Below, one piece after another: positions 1 through 10,911 of a stretch of DNA of 64,000 nucleotides. The notes beneath the pieces are model-generated. The model ran no database searches. It was not told where the DNA came from and was given only the letters and a program-made list of their open reading frames with translations. Location of the stretch: the NCBI RefSeq assembly GCF_029227915.1, contig NC_079875.1, forward strand, positions 8,985,001-9,049,000, read 5' to 3'. How positions within the stretch are numbered: the first letter of the stretch is position 1; each line of letters opens with the position of its first letter. The position numbers and the translations under genes were made by a program. The stretch is from Hydractinia symbiolongicarpus (lineage: Eukaryota > Cnidaria > Hydrozoa > Anthoathecata > Hydractiniidae).

Positions 1-1
1 A

Positions 2-445
2 CAACAAAGGGAAAAAACAGTTTCCTTCACTAAAGATAACAACATAACGCACATTACGATAGACACAGTAATCAACGAATGTCAGCTGGTGGATTCTATT
101 GTTATGGTTCTTTCTTCGTCACAGCAAAAACAGGTGAGCAGTGTGTCGCTGCAAGAACATTTTGTCTTTGATGGCACAGCTAAAATAATTTTAACTGTGT
201 TCGGTAACCATATCACCTTGCAGAAAGGAAGTGTTATAGCAATCAATGTTATACCAATACCCAAGTATCAGCATGTAAAAACAACAGTGGAGTCGACCAA
301 TTTCGAACTTCCCAACATAGATGATGATAGCTGTGACTCAGAAGCTGTGCAGGGTAAAACAAGACAGTCCTACAGAAGTCACTGTGATAATGGAAATAGT
401 TGCAATTGTCGATTCCAGTTTAAACTCGACAATATCATGCATTAA
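2..445 (+). pseudogene. OB-fold-like coding remnant, left edge
   Basis: The frame is open from base 2 to a stop at 443-445, about 147 codons, and has no ATG near its left end, so it is either an exon or the remains of a longer ORF cut by the window edge. The stretch FDGTAKIILTVFGNHI followed by LQKGSVIAINVIPI has the strand pattern of replication-protein-A-like OB folds, which bind single-stranded DNA (typically G.I.LT.WG..I....G..Y.I.N). In another frame, just before the stop, there is a CINC motif (nucleotides ~425-440), suggesting that a second OB fold with a zinc knuckle was frameshifted out. A 97-codon open frame follows at 448-741 without recognisable similarity. Cnidarian genomes hold many transposon-linked RPA-like ORFs, which is my preferred origin. 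Assignment is by eye and tentative. Confidence 0.35.
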
Positions 446-741
446 TTGTGACATTTAAATTACACTTGGTTCGAAATATGAGATGGTTAGCTCTTGTTAT
501 TTCATATTGGCGATTAAAGAACGACGCCAAAAGAATATCACGAACAAAAATTGAATGTATTTTAGACAGCTTTTTTCAGGAACATAGAACAAAAGGACTG
601 TACAACATCTTGAGAAGCAGTATCTCGGCTACTCTACCAGAGTTCTGGAGGAATTACCCGGGTAAAAAATCACAACATACAAATCGGTCTTACATCGGAA
701 TAAACATCGGAAGTACCGATATTATCTCATGCGTGCTATAA

Positions 742-2372
742 GTTAAAGCGAGTTACCAGGGTGATCGACAGGCAGTCAAAAATTAATCAAAAGCCAAACA
801 AACACCCTGAAAAGTCGCGATAGTTATCAGTAAATGACCAAAAATTCTATTAAACAATTTTAGAACCCAGTATGAAAGGGTGACCACTCCTCCTTAAATT
901 CCTTAAATAACCTTAGAAAAAAGAAAATCTCCTTAAAAGTACTTAAATATACTTAAAAAAGTTGAAATTTTAGCTATTCTCCCTAATTTCTTTTTATTTC
1001 TTATTTTTTCTGATCGGAAGCTTTTTGGAAATATGTTCATGGATTTTTCATCACCAATCAAGTAAGACATATTTCTCTGTTACCTAAAATCCTCTACTTT
1101 CTATCTTTCAGGGCATAATTTTGTGTCATTTTATTAGTGGTCACCCTGTATGACTGTTAAAGCTACTAAGCTTTCTTGCTGAAATTTTAAACAAGCAGAA
1201 AGACGTAAAAAAAGGAAAATACGAATCTGCTAGGTAAAATCATTCACTAAGAAAATATCAAAAAGTTAAAAAGTTATCGAAAATAAATTTATTTTTTTAA
1301 CGTTTCATTTTCGTACATCTTCCTTCTTGCAAAACTAGAAATGCACAAATATCTTTCTATACAATCAAATGGTGTGACCTTAAATTTTTATCAGCCGCTG
1401 GTATCCTTTGATATTCCTTTCAAGACAAATTTAACTTTTAGTTAGTGAAAATGTAAACTTTTTGCAACACGTGAAATCAACTTTAATTGCGTTTGAATAC
1501 TTTCTAAATATGGGATACATTAAGACAGAAAAGTTTAGAAAGAAAAATTTCGAACGTTTCTAAGGAAATATTTCATCGTGTTTCCCGCCTTTAAGATATG
1601 TAAAATTTTCGCGGTTTCTTCAAATCGCAAATTTTCTTCACGCTAAAATACCTGACAAGAAATTAGTAATGCAATATCATGCAGTGTGTATATTTCCATA
1701 TTATAAACTACTAAAAACATGAACGAGTGTTCAACAAATATTTTTTTTAGATTAGCAAATGACAAAAATGTTTTGTACAAGAACTTAACAGTATTAGGTG
1801 TTTGTCAATCAATATAATGTTGGTAATTTAGTAAGTAAATTTATGTTGATATACTTGCCTTTTTGTCATCACCTATAGTTAGTATTGCTAGACTGCTTAG
1901 CATAAATAGCAGTAGTCGAAACTCCTGTGTTTTAACGTATGTTTCTTATGACATAATGCTATAAGCAATCCAGGTTTAAATCCTGGCGGGAGATGTTACA
2001 TATTTTTGTACCTTCGTTTATTAACATGCGTTAGTAATCCCTTCAATAACATTTTTTAGAAATCGACTTACGCACCATCTTTTTAAAAATTTACCTTGTC
2101 TTGTCCAGTCCAATGCAAGCTTAAGCTTATTTTCTAAGTTGATTTTTAGACTTGTGGTTAAAATTGAGGTATCCTGCCCAATAAAAATTTTTGAATGCTT
2201 TAAAGCTTCTTATTTTGGAGTGAAGTACACGATCTTCTTTATAAGCGACCAACTCGATGTGAAAAATTATTGAGCGACAACACAAACAATTATTTATTCC
2301 GAAAATAGAAAAAAAGACTCGCTTTTAAAACAAACAAAAAAAGTCTAAGAAAAGAAAGTATAAGAAAATTTT
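742..2372. other. Non-coding stretch with one small transposon
   Basis: No ORF or exon is recognisable here apart from the element at 876-1148. The sequence is AT-rich with scattered homopolymers. A tRNA-like fragment around 1921-1993 has a T-arm-like CCAGG/CCTGG stem closing a TTTAAAT loop and six of seven acceptor pairs, but no acceptable anticodon arm. It may be a decayed tRNA or SINE head. Confidence 0.5.
876..1148. mobile_element. Short inverted-repeat DNA transposon (273 bp)
   Basis: The left end reads AGGGTGACCACT (877-888) and the right end is its exact reverse complement, AGTGGTCACCCT (1136-1147). The right end adds a final G, so base 876, an A, is probably a mutated C. The element is flanked by TATGA on both sides (871-875 and 1149-1153), a 5-bp target duplication. 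The interior is AT-rich and non-coding, with repeated CCTTAAAT words. This is a non-autonomous element; CAGGG termini are common in the hAT superfamily, though most hATs make 8-bp duplications. Confidence 0.65.
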
Positions 2373-3301
2373 TCAAAAACTATTTTGACTTTTCAGTCCA
2401 GTATTTTCTCTTTCGATATGATTGTTTATTATGTCGTGGGCCTGAGGATTTACGTTCGGCGACGTTTCGAGAGATCCTTCTCTCATCATCGAGCCATGAG
2501 AATGAGATGAATCATTCGTTTTTAGAATTATTTCGTATCGAAATGATCCAGGCTTTGATGGAAAGACTTCACACCTTGATAAGTGCGGCCGCATACGGAA
2601 TTGGCGGGAAAATTCCATTTGTTGTTGTAGACTGAAGATGATTCTATTTTTGTAGTGCTGGAATCCAAATGTTAGGTAATCGCTATTGAATGCTGTTTAT
2701 ATGATTGGGATCACTGATTGAATAAATCGACTCTTTGATTTTTCTTTGAGTCCAGTTGGATTCTCGATCGATTATCTTTTTGTTGTCGAAGTTGAATCGA
2801 TGGTCGTTTCTCCAACTGTGATCAACAATCTCATTAGTCTCTGTATCACCATTTCTGATAGCTCTTTCATGTTCACTACTCCTTTGTTTGAATCTGTTTG
2901 CTCTCTCCAATGTAGACAGCATTGCAATCAAAACATGGAATTTTGTAGACGATGTTGTTTTGTATAGATTTATCGACCGGATCTTTTGGATGACCGAGTG
3001 TGTTGCGAAGAGTTTTCTTGTAGAATGTGCAACGAATGTTATGTTTGGAAAGGATTCTCCGCAGTGTTTCACTGGTACCCATAAAATATGGTAGATTTTC
3101 GTGCCTTATTGTTTCTTCTTCTGTTGAATCGTTCTCTTTCGGAGTTTTCTTTTTCAACCTCCGCTGAACCTTTCGAATCTTGTCTTTGCTGTAGTTGTTG
3201 GCGCGAAGTACAGAAATGACGTGGTCTTTTTCTTCTTTTCTGTCATCAGCATACCTAATGATTTCGTGTTGATGATTCGAATGAAAGTTTCTTTGTTGCA
3301 A
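2373..3301 (-). pseudogene. Penelope-like retroelement, GIY-YIG endonuclease fragment
   Basis: Read on the minus strand, 3301 to 2876 ends with NNIVYKIPCFDCNAVYIGES, the core of the GIY-YIG nuclease domain that Penelope-like elements carry C-terminal to their reverse transcriptase. The domain continues in another frame from about 2890 to 2683 with SEHERAIRNGDTETNEI, VDHSW..DHRFN and a terminal NHINSI box. It then runs through in-frame stops to LPNIWIPALQK (about 2640-2675). A frameshift near 2880 and at least two stops break it. Nothing resembling the reverse transcriptase is seen upstream of 3301, so the copy is 5'-truncated, as is usual after target-primed insertion. The trailing ORF 2618-2373 (SLETSPNVNPQAHD) looks like the element's extreme C-terminus. 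Known family chemistry is cleavage of target DNA; this copy is dead. Confidence 0.8.
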
Positions 3302-5148
3302 ATTTCGCAGTTTATTTTCAAGAATTTTTATTTATCAAGAATATGATATTTTTTCTTATTTCTGTTCTACGGGTGCCGTGTAGCTTTGATTCAACAGAAA
3401 AAAAATTGAACTGAGTGACTCAAAGACATTTCTGTCTTAACATTATTATTTTTGAACTAGAAGACTGTAAAACTCTGAATCAAAACTTGCAGGCACAATG
3501 CGCTAATTATAAAGAATTAAATGTAGTCGAATTATTAATAGTGGTTATGTAAATTAGGAGCAGTAGCTAGCTACACATTTAAGTTGAAAAGGATTGCTTA
3601 AACGAAATATAGAAAGTAAACATGAGGCTGTATGTATATCTGAAGAAACTTTGTTATAAAGCTGAAGGCGAAGTTTTAAAAGCGAATAGACGATTTTTGT
3701 TGTGATCTGCAAACTTTCAGTTAAATAAATTTTCAAGAAACATTACTATGGTGTAGCAAACCTAGCTATCAGATAGATTCTTCATAAAATTTTTCATGGT
3801 TTTGACCAGAGAATATTCCTTACTCTTTTCAAAGAGGCCTTAATAAAAATCAGTTAAGTAAAACCAGTCTAATCTAAATCAGTTTTGTTAGGTGTGAATG
3901 GGGTATCCAGCTCAGTGAAACAAGTGCTGATAAAAAATCTGATAAAGTTATAAATTCCAAAATAATATAAATGGCTACCGTTGATTTAAAAGTTTAAAAT
4001 TTAGCACTTGTAGTATTATCTTTAAATAAAAGTCAGTTTATTTCGAATTTGCGGGAAGCTACGTCAATAAACAGCAATCCCGGATGTTTGTTATCTTTAA
4101 AGTAGTGAACTTTTCAAAGAGGCCTTAAAAGTAGCTCAAAAAACAAAAAACATTTCACGGGATATTATTGCCTTTTGAGCAAATTTAACTTATAGATTTT
4201 AAGATTTCTTTTAAACTTTTTATGGCTGGATCCAAACGTTTTTGATCATTTTATTTTTTCATTTTTTTTAAATATCTTTTCCACTCTGTTTTGCAAAATC
4301 CAGCTATAATATTTCACAAACTTTCTTAACACATTTTGGTTGAAAAAACTTTCTCTAAATAAAATTTTGTTGGCCATGTTGTTAAAAAAGTGTTGTGACT
4401 GTTCGACTTTTTTGCAAATTTTTATTGATTTTTATTTGATTTGCAGAAAGGATCTCAAATTCTTAACATTAAAATCCCTGCAAATCTATCAACTTACTTT
4501 CTTAATTTTCTTAATATTTTTCAATGTAAGCTCTCCACCATAGTGGTCACTTTTTGAACTAATTATATTGTCCTTTAATCATTTCAGTTAACTCTGTTCA
4601 GGTTGATTAAAGCGGGGGCGAAAGTGTACTCCCAGGTTTTTTGGGCTGTACTTAACGTCATATGTTTTCACATATTGTTTTTTAAGAATCAAGTCATTGG
4701 AAAAATTCTATACAATTCTTGAGAATTTATTTCACCACACTCCTTTGTAACGCGTTAAGCCTTCCTTGAATGTAATGATCAAGGTTTTGGTCAATATATC
4801 TCCCTACCATAATAGCATTATTTCTGACCGTCGTTTAATTTTGTCATACCGTGGCAAAGTAATTGTACCAATTCATGGTTACAGGCGAAGAAGATTGCAC
4901 CAAAAAACAATGTGATAAAAATGTGGAACAGACAAAAAAATATCAAGGATTTTTTCAGACTATGACTAGTTTTTAAAATACTTTTTTACTGCCGGAATGT
5001 AATACCTTTTTCATAATTTCCACAATCAACAATGAAATTTTATAATACACAAATTGCAAAATAAAATGAGCCAAATTTTTTGCTCCTCTAAGCAAATCAT
5101 AGTGGCAACGTGGACAAATATAACTGCCCTCCATGAAACTATTCTGCT

Positions 5149-5185
5149 TTTTATTGGTCTCTATATTATATAGAGACCAATAAAA
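5149..5185. repeat. Perfect 17-bp inverted repeat with 3-nt loop
   Basis: TTTTATTGGTCTCTATA (5149-5165) is followed by TTA and then its exact reverse complement (5169-5185). GGTCTC recurs about 25 bp further on. It could be a cruciform, the centre of a foldback element, or a small hairpin RNA. No flanking target duplication was found. Confidence 0.8.
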
Positions 5186-5462
5186 TTTTATGCACGTATT
5201 TGGTCTCTCTGTACGCCAGGAAAAATCCTGCCATGGACACACGAAATGCAAAAAATAAAGGACGAGAATAATAGCCGTAATTGCTTAAAAAGTTTGCGCG
5301 GCAACTCTATTTTGAAAAATCTCCGCAGAATCCAATTTTTACGGACTTTGTTTTGGTTACACGCAGCTCAATTTCAGAATCACAGCAAAATCCGAAAACG
5401 CAACTGAAACATGCAACCTTTGACCTTTTATTCCACCAACCTGATGTTGTATGCAGTTAAGT

Positions 5463-5554
5463 CAACCTCGTTCCCAGGGCAATTTTGCGCTTTTTTGATA
5501 TCGCCGCCGTTCGAGATTGTCAGAAAGAGAAAAATGGGCCCGGGAACGAGGTTG
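5463..5554. mobile_element. Foldback MITE with CAACCTCG termini (92 bp)
   Basis: The left terminus CAACCTCGTTCCCAGGGC (5463-5480) is matched by an inverted right terminus GCCCGGGAACGAGGTTG (5538-5554), with one mismatch. The flanks CAGTTAAGT and CAGCTAAGT form a 9-bp target duplication with one difference. The interior is non-coding. Relatives lie at 10291-10379, 35746-35763 (right arm only), 37642-37710, 61759-61896 and possibly 34909-34965. A 9-bp duplication fits Mutator-like transposition; the assignment is inferred. Confidence 0.7.
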
Positions 5555-6099
5555 CAGCTAAGTATCTACAGCTTTTACTTTATTATAAACGTTGACAAAA
5601 ATTTTAAAGCTTACTGTGAGAAAACATTTGGGTAACGACTAAAGTGACAATTAATTTTGAGAATTACACAAAAACTTATTTCACAAAATATAGTGGCTTA
5701 GTTACTGTTTTAACGTAGTAACAACCTGTGTTCTTATTCACACCGATAGCAAGAAAGGGATATTTTGCCTAATGTGGCGATCTAATGTTAGCAGTGTATA
5801 TAGATGTGCGCTATAGTTTACTTCTAATAAGTGCTCAACTTACCAGAAACGGGTAATCTTTCAACTTTCACAAATTCCGCAAAATAAATATATGCTGTTC
5901 GACTGTTTTTAACGGAGTTATGACGGGCTAACAACAGGTTGCAACCTGTGTTCTAATTCTTGCTAAAGTTGCGGAAAAGTTTGAAAAATATATCATTTCA
6001 CTGATTTATATACTACAGCGCTCCACCTGGTCGTGCATTGCAGTTTAACCGCACTTGAGCACTTGACCTGATGTTGATTGTTGGAGAGGCTTTATCGCT

Positions 6100-6237
6100 G
6101 TAGTGTAGTGGCACTTGGCCTTGTGGTTATGGAGTTCGCTGTTGATCACAAAGTTCGTGGTTAGATCCACAGCGTGGGCATGTTTAGCAAGTGTCTTTAC
6201 CACAACTACGGGTAAACGATGCCATTATGTTTGCAAT
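6100..6237 (+). mobile_element. tRNA-derived SINE
   Basis: A polymerase III A-box-like sequence TGGCCTTGTGGTTATGG (about 6116-6132) is followed about 45 bp later by a B-box-like GGTTAGATCC (about 6159-6168) flanked by complementary GTG/CAC arms, as in a tRNA T-arm. A short unrelated body follows and ends at a run of ATT triplets (about 6236-6256). That tail is shared with, or belongs to, the adjoining minus-strand LINE, so the exact 3' boundary is uncertain. SINEs are transcribed by Pol III and mobilised by LINE proteins. Confidence 0.5.
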
Positions 6238-6611
6238 TATTATTATTATTATTATTAATTTATTTATAGTTGACAAATTTACAAGAAAATGTAGCTCTGA
6301 GGCTAATTAAAGTCAACTTTAAAAACATTAAAAACAATAAATAACTAAATATAAAAAATCTATAAAGAATACCGTATATACCATTTTTTTAAATATTTTA
6401 AATAATATAAATAATATGTCAAGGCTATGTAGTGGTGGTTCCAGGAACTCAGTCAAACTTCCCAGGCAGGGGGCCGAGAGAAAATAATATGCAACAAGAT
6501 AATAAGGCTAGAATATCCTCATATGATACCACCCCACTTAAACCGTCGCACCGCAAGACATGTTTAACTGAGTTCCCGCTCCACAACTGACAAAGGAAGA
6601 CAACGGGGAAA

Positions 6612-7994
6612 CTAAAGAAAACCTAATTCAGGTATAAAAGTTTTGAATATTCTGCAAGGACAATGGTTTGGAATCCAGCTTCTTATTTTGTTTCTAAACT
6701 CAATTAAAGTACCAGCGTTCCGATACTCGTTAGGCAAAGAGTTCAAAAGCTTTAACCCAACATTAGACAGTGTTTCGATCCCATATCTGACTGAAAATAT
6801 TTTGTTACTTTTGAGTTTGTCCTTCCTCAAATTATACACTGGTTCAGGAAAAATAAAAAGTTCATTCAACATTTCTGGACCTGTTTTTGTTTTAGCTTTA
6901 TACAGCTCAGTAACAAGGATGCGTAAGTTGGTTTGGGGAATTGTAACGCTCTCATTTTTTGATAAAAGCTCTTCAAATGAGGATTGATAGTCTTGATAGA
7001 TAATTCTTAGTGCTCTTTCATGTATATGGTTTATCCTATTGTTTAATTTACGACTGTGAAACATCCATACTAATGGACAGTACGAAAAATGACTAGTGAC
7101 AAAAGCATTAATAATCAGCTTTCGCTGGTCTAATGTCATTAAGGAAGATAACCTTGCAAGCGCACTAACTTTCTGGCCTGCCTTGTTACAGAGCTGATTA
7201 ACATGTTCCTCGAAAGAAAGTTTGTGGTCTATGGTTATACCAAGCAGTTTCTCAGTTTGAGAATTGTGTAGAAGTTCATCACAAACCTTTAATCGTACAT
7301 CAGTTTTGTTAGTAAAAAAATGTGATTTTTCTGGGTTGGCTTTCATACCGTTATTTTCAAACCAAGTAAATATTATAATTTCTGCATATTCAATCTTTTC
7401 AATAACTTCGTTGATATTCTTTCCTATTGAAAATGGGGTTGTATCATCAGCATAGTTGACAATGTCCATATATGGGACAAAAAGGAAAAGGTCGCATAAA
7501 AAAAAGCCATATGCATGAAGTTTTGCTAGTAAGAGCTCGTGTGGTATGCAGTCAAATGCCTTAGACAAATCAGTTAAAAGCGCTCCAAATGTGCCACCTT
7601 TGTCAAGACTGTTTTTCCATTTTTCAATCATACTTATGAGGCATTGTTGTGAACTGTGCCCCTTGCGAAAACCAAATTGAAGTTTCGAAAATAATGGCTC
7701 GAAGAAGGTGTACATTTGGTCATACATGCATCTTTCATAGATTTTTGAGATGTTCGATAGGACGCTTACAAGTCTATAGTTCGCCTTTTCAGTGCGCAGT
7801 CCTTTTTTGTGTGTAGGAGTAATATCTGCGTTTTTCAAAGATGTTGGAAATTCAGAACTTTTTAACGATTGAGTAAAATTTTCAGTAATGAATTGGCTAA
7901 AAATATCACTGTTTTCTTTGATGATGTTAGTAGTCATCTTTCTGCTGCGTCTTTTTTGGATCAAGTTTTCGAATGTATTTTTCAACATCTTCAA
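6612..7994 (-). pseudogene. LINE reverse transcriptase with palm deletion
   Basis: A 460-codon open frame with non-LTR reverse transcriptase blocks: ITPTHKKG, YRLVSVLSNISKIYERC, LQFGFRKGHSSQQCL, LLTDLSKAFDCIPHELLLAK, the catalytic YADDT at about residues 182-186, and the thumb region GITIDHKLSFEEHV. Between LHAYGF and FLCDLF the roughly 50 residues that should hold the GVPQGS..GP.LF block are absent. The deletion is in frame, and its junction sits in a T-run (about 7498-7506 on the plus strand), compatible with slippage or microhomology joining. The start shown is simply the first ATG; the real chain continued from the endonuclease ORF through 7995-8360. Without the GVPQGS block the enzyme should be inactive. 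Confidence 0.85.
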
Positions 7995-8360
7995 ATGCAG
8001 TTTGTTTAAAAGAAAATCTAGTGCTGCTTTTTGCGCTTTTTCTTATCTTTTCTACACTAGGATGAGATTTATATTTATATATTATCGAATTTATTTGATC
8101 TTTGGGTCTGTTTTCATTACTTGAAGGTTGTATATTTGATGACTTTATGCCTAAATTTTCAACAACACTCCCAAAATAATTGTTGAATATTTCAGTAATA
8201 TCTTTATCATGAGATATTGTAGTCCCATTTTCAACTAAGGTAATATTTTCACTTGTAACTGTCTTGTTAGAGAAACATGGTTTTACTGTTTTCCAGAATA
8301 ACCTATTGTCAGTTATATTTTTAACATTAGGGTTGTTGAAGAATTTGTATTTACTTTTTC

Positions 8361-9626
8361 TTATTTGTATGCTAATTTACTCTCTGAAGTTTTATCCTTC
8401 CTATGCTTATTTAAAAGTTTTGATCTCTTCATAATTGCCTTGTTTATTTCTTTACTCATAAAAGCTGCCTGATTATGACGTACATACCTTTTCTTTCGAG
8501 GAGCATGATTATCTAAGATGCTTAAAACATTGTTTTTGAAATTTTCAAAAATTTTAAAATCATCCAGATTTTTGTCATCATTTAGAGCACCCATTATATC
8601 ATGGCGAAAATTTACATTATTGAAATTCCGATATGCTCTATAATTTATAATTTTTGGTTTTCGTTTAGCAAAGTTGGCCTTTAAAACAGTCATTGTCAAT
8701 TTATAAAAATCAGACAAGCCTGTTTCAATAGCCCTGGAGTGACAAAAAGATCTCGGGTGGTTTGTCAAGATGAGATCTATGTTTGTAGGGTTATCTATGT
8801 TTTTGAAGCATGTAGGCTCTTTTATTAAAGAGTTAAGTTTATATGTTGTTAAAAATTTATTTACATGTAGGTTGCTAATTTCAGCGTTAAAATCACCCAG
8901 TATTACATAGTTCTCATATTTGCAGGAAAACGAATCAATGTTTTTACTTATGTGGTTAAAGTTTTGAGCAATAAGATTAGTTTTTGGGTTATATAAACAC
9001 ACAACTAACCATTTTTTGCTTCTTAAATTTAGTTCAATATAAAAAATTTCAAGCTCACTACTTTCACATTTGGGTTTTCAAAGTTTTGAGGGAATATCAT
9101 TTCGTACATAGAGAATCATTCCTCCCCCATTGCCATTTCTGTCGAAACGGTATGCATTATAGCCTTGAATCAAAATGGTGGACTTTTTCGCGAGAAGTAA
9201 CAACAAACTGTCAATAACTTTTTGTTTATTGTCAAGCTCTTTGCGTAAAAATATTACCTCATCATGTAGGTAGTCCTCTGGCAGAAGTGCGTTTTTGCCA
9301 ATGCCCTTACTAAATTTAAAACGTCCTGGAGATGGTGTACATGGGAAAAACGTATCTACTGCAGATTTATTTTTCAGTTTTGTGAGCGTCTCATCCAACA
9401 TCATGTCAAATTTACCAAACTCATCGAGAGTAGTATTCTGTTCTTTCGTACCTGTAACAATTTCGTTTCCAGTGTTTGGCGATGTCACAGAGCACGTACC
9501 TTTACTAATAAAATTAAGTATATTATGTAGTGTTACTTTTTTCTTCTTTACCGTTCGTATAACATTTAAAGATTCTAAAATGCGATTTTCTATCTTCCCT
9601 TCAGAAAGATCACGTCCTGCCGCCAT
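8361..9626 (-). pseudogene. LINE ORF1 remnant fused to APE endonuclease, one stop
   Basis: Translation probably began at the ATG whose first base is 9626 (MAAGRDLSEGK), in a good context. The first ~150 residues are ORF1-like and end in a short heptad-rich stretch (LRKELDNKQKVIDSLL). They run directly into the middle of an APE endonuclease (GYNAYRFDRNGNGGGMILYV), so the endonuclease N-terminus with its Asn and Glu catalytic residues is missing. An in-frame TGA lies at 9078-9080; the same frame then continues to 8361 with GDFNAE, NPTNIDLILTN and SDFYKLT. In active relatives that last motif normally carries the catalytic His (SDH or SDFH); here it is Tyr. Past 8361 the frame shifts into the connector KYKFFNNPNVKNITDNRLFW. 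The product cannot nick target DNA. Confidence 0.8.
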
Positions 9627-9643
9627 CTTGATAAGCATAAACA

Positions 9644-9670
9644 TACACCGGCATAAGCAATGCCGGTGTA
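9644..9670. repeat. 11-bp inverted repeat in LINE 5' region
   Basis: TACACCGGCAT (9644-9654), a 5-nt spacer, then ATGCCGGTGTA (9660-9670), a perfect reverse complement. It lies just upstream of the presumed LINE start codon and could fold in the 5' leader of the element RNA. Confidence 0.7.
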
Positions 9671-10290
9671 TACCTAATGTATGCATTTAAAACACAAAGC
9701 CACGGCAGGTCAGACAGCTAATTCTGGCTTAACCCAGTGCTTTGACAACGGGTTCGCCGGCTTTGCTCTATATTCATAATGTTCGTGTCCCCTTTCTGTC
9801 ATAACGAGTGATGCCGGGCTAAAAATGCACGAAATAACGATCTTACGACTAGCAAAATCCGGGGGACGGGCGAATCCATTGATTATTTCAATGGCTAGGG
9901 AATATCTTATCGGAGAAAAAAAGGAGAAATGTGACAAATTTGATTTTCGGTGACTATAATGTTTCCTGATAAATTTTAAGATGACAAAAAATCTGCCAAA
10001 ACTTTACTACAGGCTTATTTATCATTAAAATGTTCCAATTTTGTTACTACTACTTAAGGAAAATCAACTAGTTTTTATATAAAACACGGCGCATCTGTGA
10101 TTTATCGAGAAGCTTTTAATTAGCCTTAATAGACGTCGTCTTTCTATCGGCCAAAACTAAACTACGCACGAAATCTTTAAGCTACCGGCTGTCCTATACT
10201 TACCTTTCCATTTTTAAAATCATCGTAAAAATCGTCGCAACATTTTATAAAATTTGTCGCGTGTAGATCGAATTTAATCCGTGTTTCCAT

Positions 10291-10379
10291 CAACATCCTT
10301 CCCAGGGTCTTGTGGCCCATGAGCCGTTACTACAGAGTGAACTTTAATAACAAGGCAAAATGTCCTGGGAACGAGGTTG
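10291..10379. mobile_element. Diverged CAACCTCG-type foldback MITE
   Basis: The right arm CCTGGGAACGAGGTTG (10364-10379) is a clean family terminus. The left arm CAACATCCTTCCCAGGG (10291-10307) differs at a few positions. No target duplication can be recognised. Same family as the element at 5463-5554. Confidence 0.5.
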
Positions 10380-10424
10380 TATAAGCTAGTTTAGAGATGG
10401 TGTATACCCAGACTTTTCTCACTT

Positions 10425-10911
10425 GTGACGTCACACCTTTTTGTCACGCCTCATTGCACAAAAATGCGCTGATCATAGACGCATACGCAGTAACACGTGA
10501 CCAACATCCTGTCCGTTTGTTCGAGGGTCTCTACTCCAGAGGTGTAAAAGAAGAATGGAATGCTCAAAATGCCCACAATGTAGACAATTTTTATCTATGG
10601 TCAATTTCAGGATCAAGAATGACGGACAGCTGACAAAATGTTGCATCGAGTGCCTTGATGCTAGACAAGCTGATGCCTTAGCAAAACGTCGGAAAAAACA
10701 TGATAATGGTATAGTGTATCCCTGTTGTAAAGAACTTAAATTTGACTTTGAGTATAGGATAATATACAAAAAAAAACCAGATTTAGCATAAAGTGCCTGA
10801 TCAAGAAGGCGGACAGGGCAGAGTTAAGCCAACAAAAGTATTTCGACTGAGTATATCATGGCATACATTTCTAACGTCACAACTTTTCGTCACACCTCAT
10901 TGCACAAAAAT
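10425..10911. repeat. Direct repeats flanking a zinc-ribbon ORF
   Basis: A ~40-bp sequence is found at 10425-10468 and again, imperfectly, at 10873-10911. Both contain CGTCAC, then a T-rich spacer, GTCAC, and the identical CCTCATTGCACAAAAAT. The first copy includes the palindrome GTGACGTCAC (10425-10434). The pair brackets the ORF at 10555-10791 and may mark the ends or promoters of modules of one element. Confidence 0.6.
10555..10791 (+). CDS. Unrecognised zinc-ribbon-like small protein
   Basis: A 78-residue ORF (MECSKCPQC start). CxxC pairs near the N-terminus (CSKCPQC) and about 20 residues later (CCIEC), then a very basic helix (LAKRRKKH) and a further PCC. Two CxxC pairs at this spacing resemble treble-clef or zinc-ribbon modules seen next to HNH nucleases and in large DNA viruses, but I cannot name a family. 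A run of nine A's at about 10767-10775 precedes the stop. With ten A's the frame would continue for about 20 more sensible residues (TRFSIKCLIKKADRAELSQQ), so a 1-nt homopolymer loss or assembly error may have truncated it. An upstream ATG ORF in another frame (10397-10633) overlaps it and looks spurious. Confidence 0.35.
   Translation: MECSKCPQCRQFLSMVNFRIKNDGQLTKCCIECLDARQADALAKRRKKHDNGIVYPCCKELKFDFEYRIIYKKKPDLA

Larger units (their letters stand above)
3302..6090. other. Non-coding stretch with foldback elements
   Basis: No coding region is supportable in these 2.8 kb; the short open frames have biased AT-rich composition and no domain. It holds a strong hairpin at 5149-5185, a CAACCTCG-ended foldback element at 5463-5554, and a 16-bp palindrome ACAGGTTGCAACCTGT at 5934-5949 within a duplicated 'aacctgtgttct' context (about 5720 and 5945). 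Confidence 0.5.
6237..9950 (-). mobile_element. CR1/L2-type LINE, internally deleted and inactive
   Basis: A non-LTR retrotransposon read on the minus strand. The 5' region (about 9950-9627) is relatively GC-rich. Next come an ORF1-like start at 9626, part of an APE endonuclease, a connector, a reverse transcriptase ending at 6612, a ~370-bp 3' UTR, and a terminal AAT/ATT microsatellite near 6237-6256, which is the usual CR1/L2 type of 3' end. Defects are two in-frame deletions (start of the endonuclease; palm region of the reverse transcriptase), a TGA at 9078-9080, a frameshift near 8361, and loss of a catalytic histidine. Both boundaries are approximate. Confidence 0.85.

Noticed and set aside
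1921-1993. Functional tRNA gene
   Set aside because: T-arm and most of the acceptor stem pair, but no 5-bp anticodon stem with a 7-nt loop and no proper A box.
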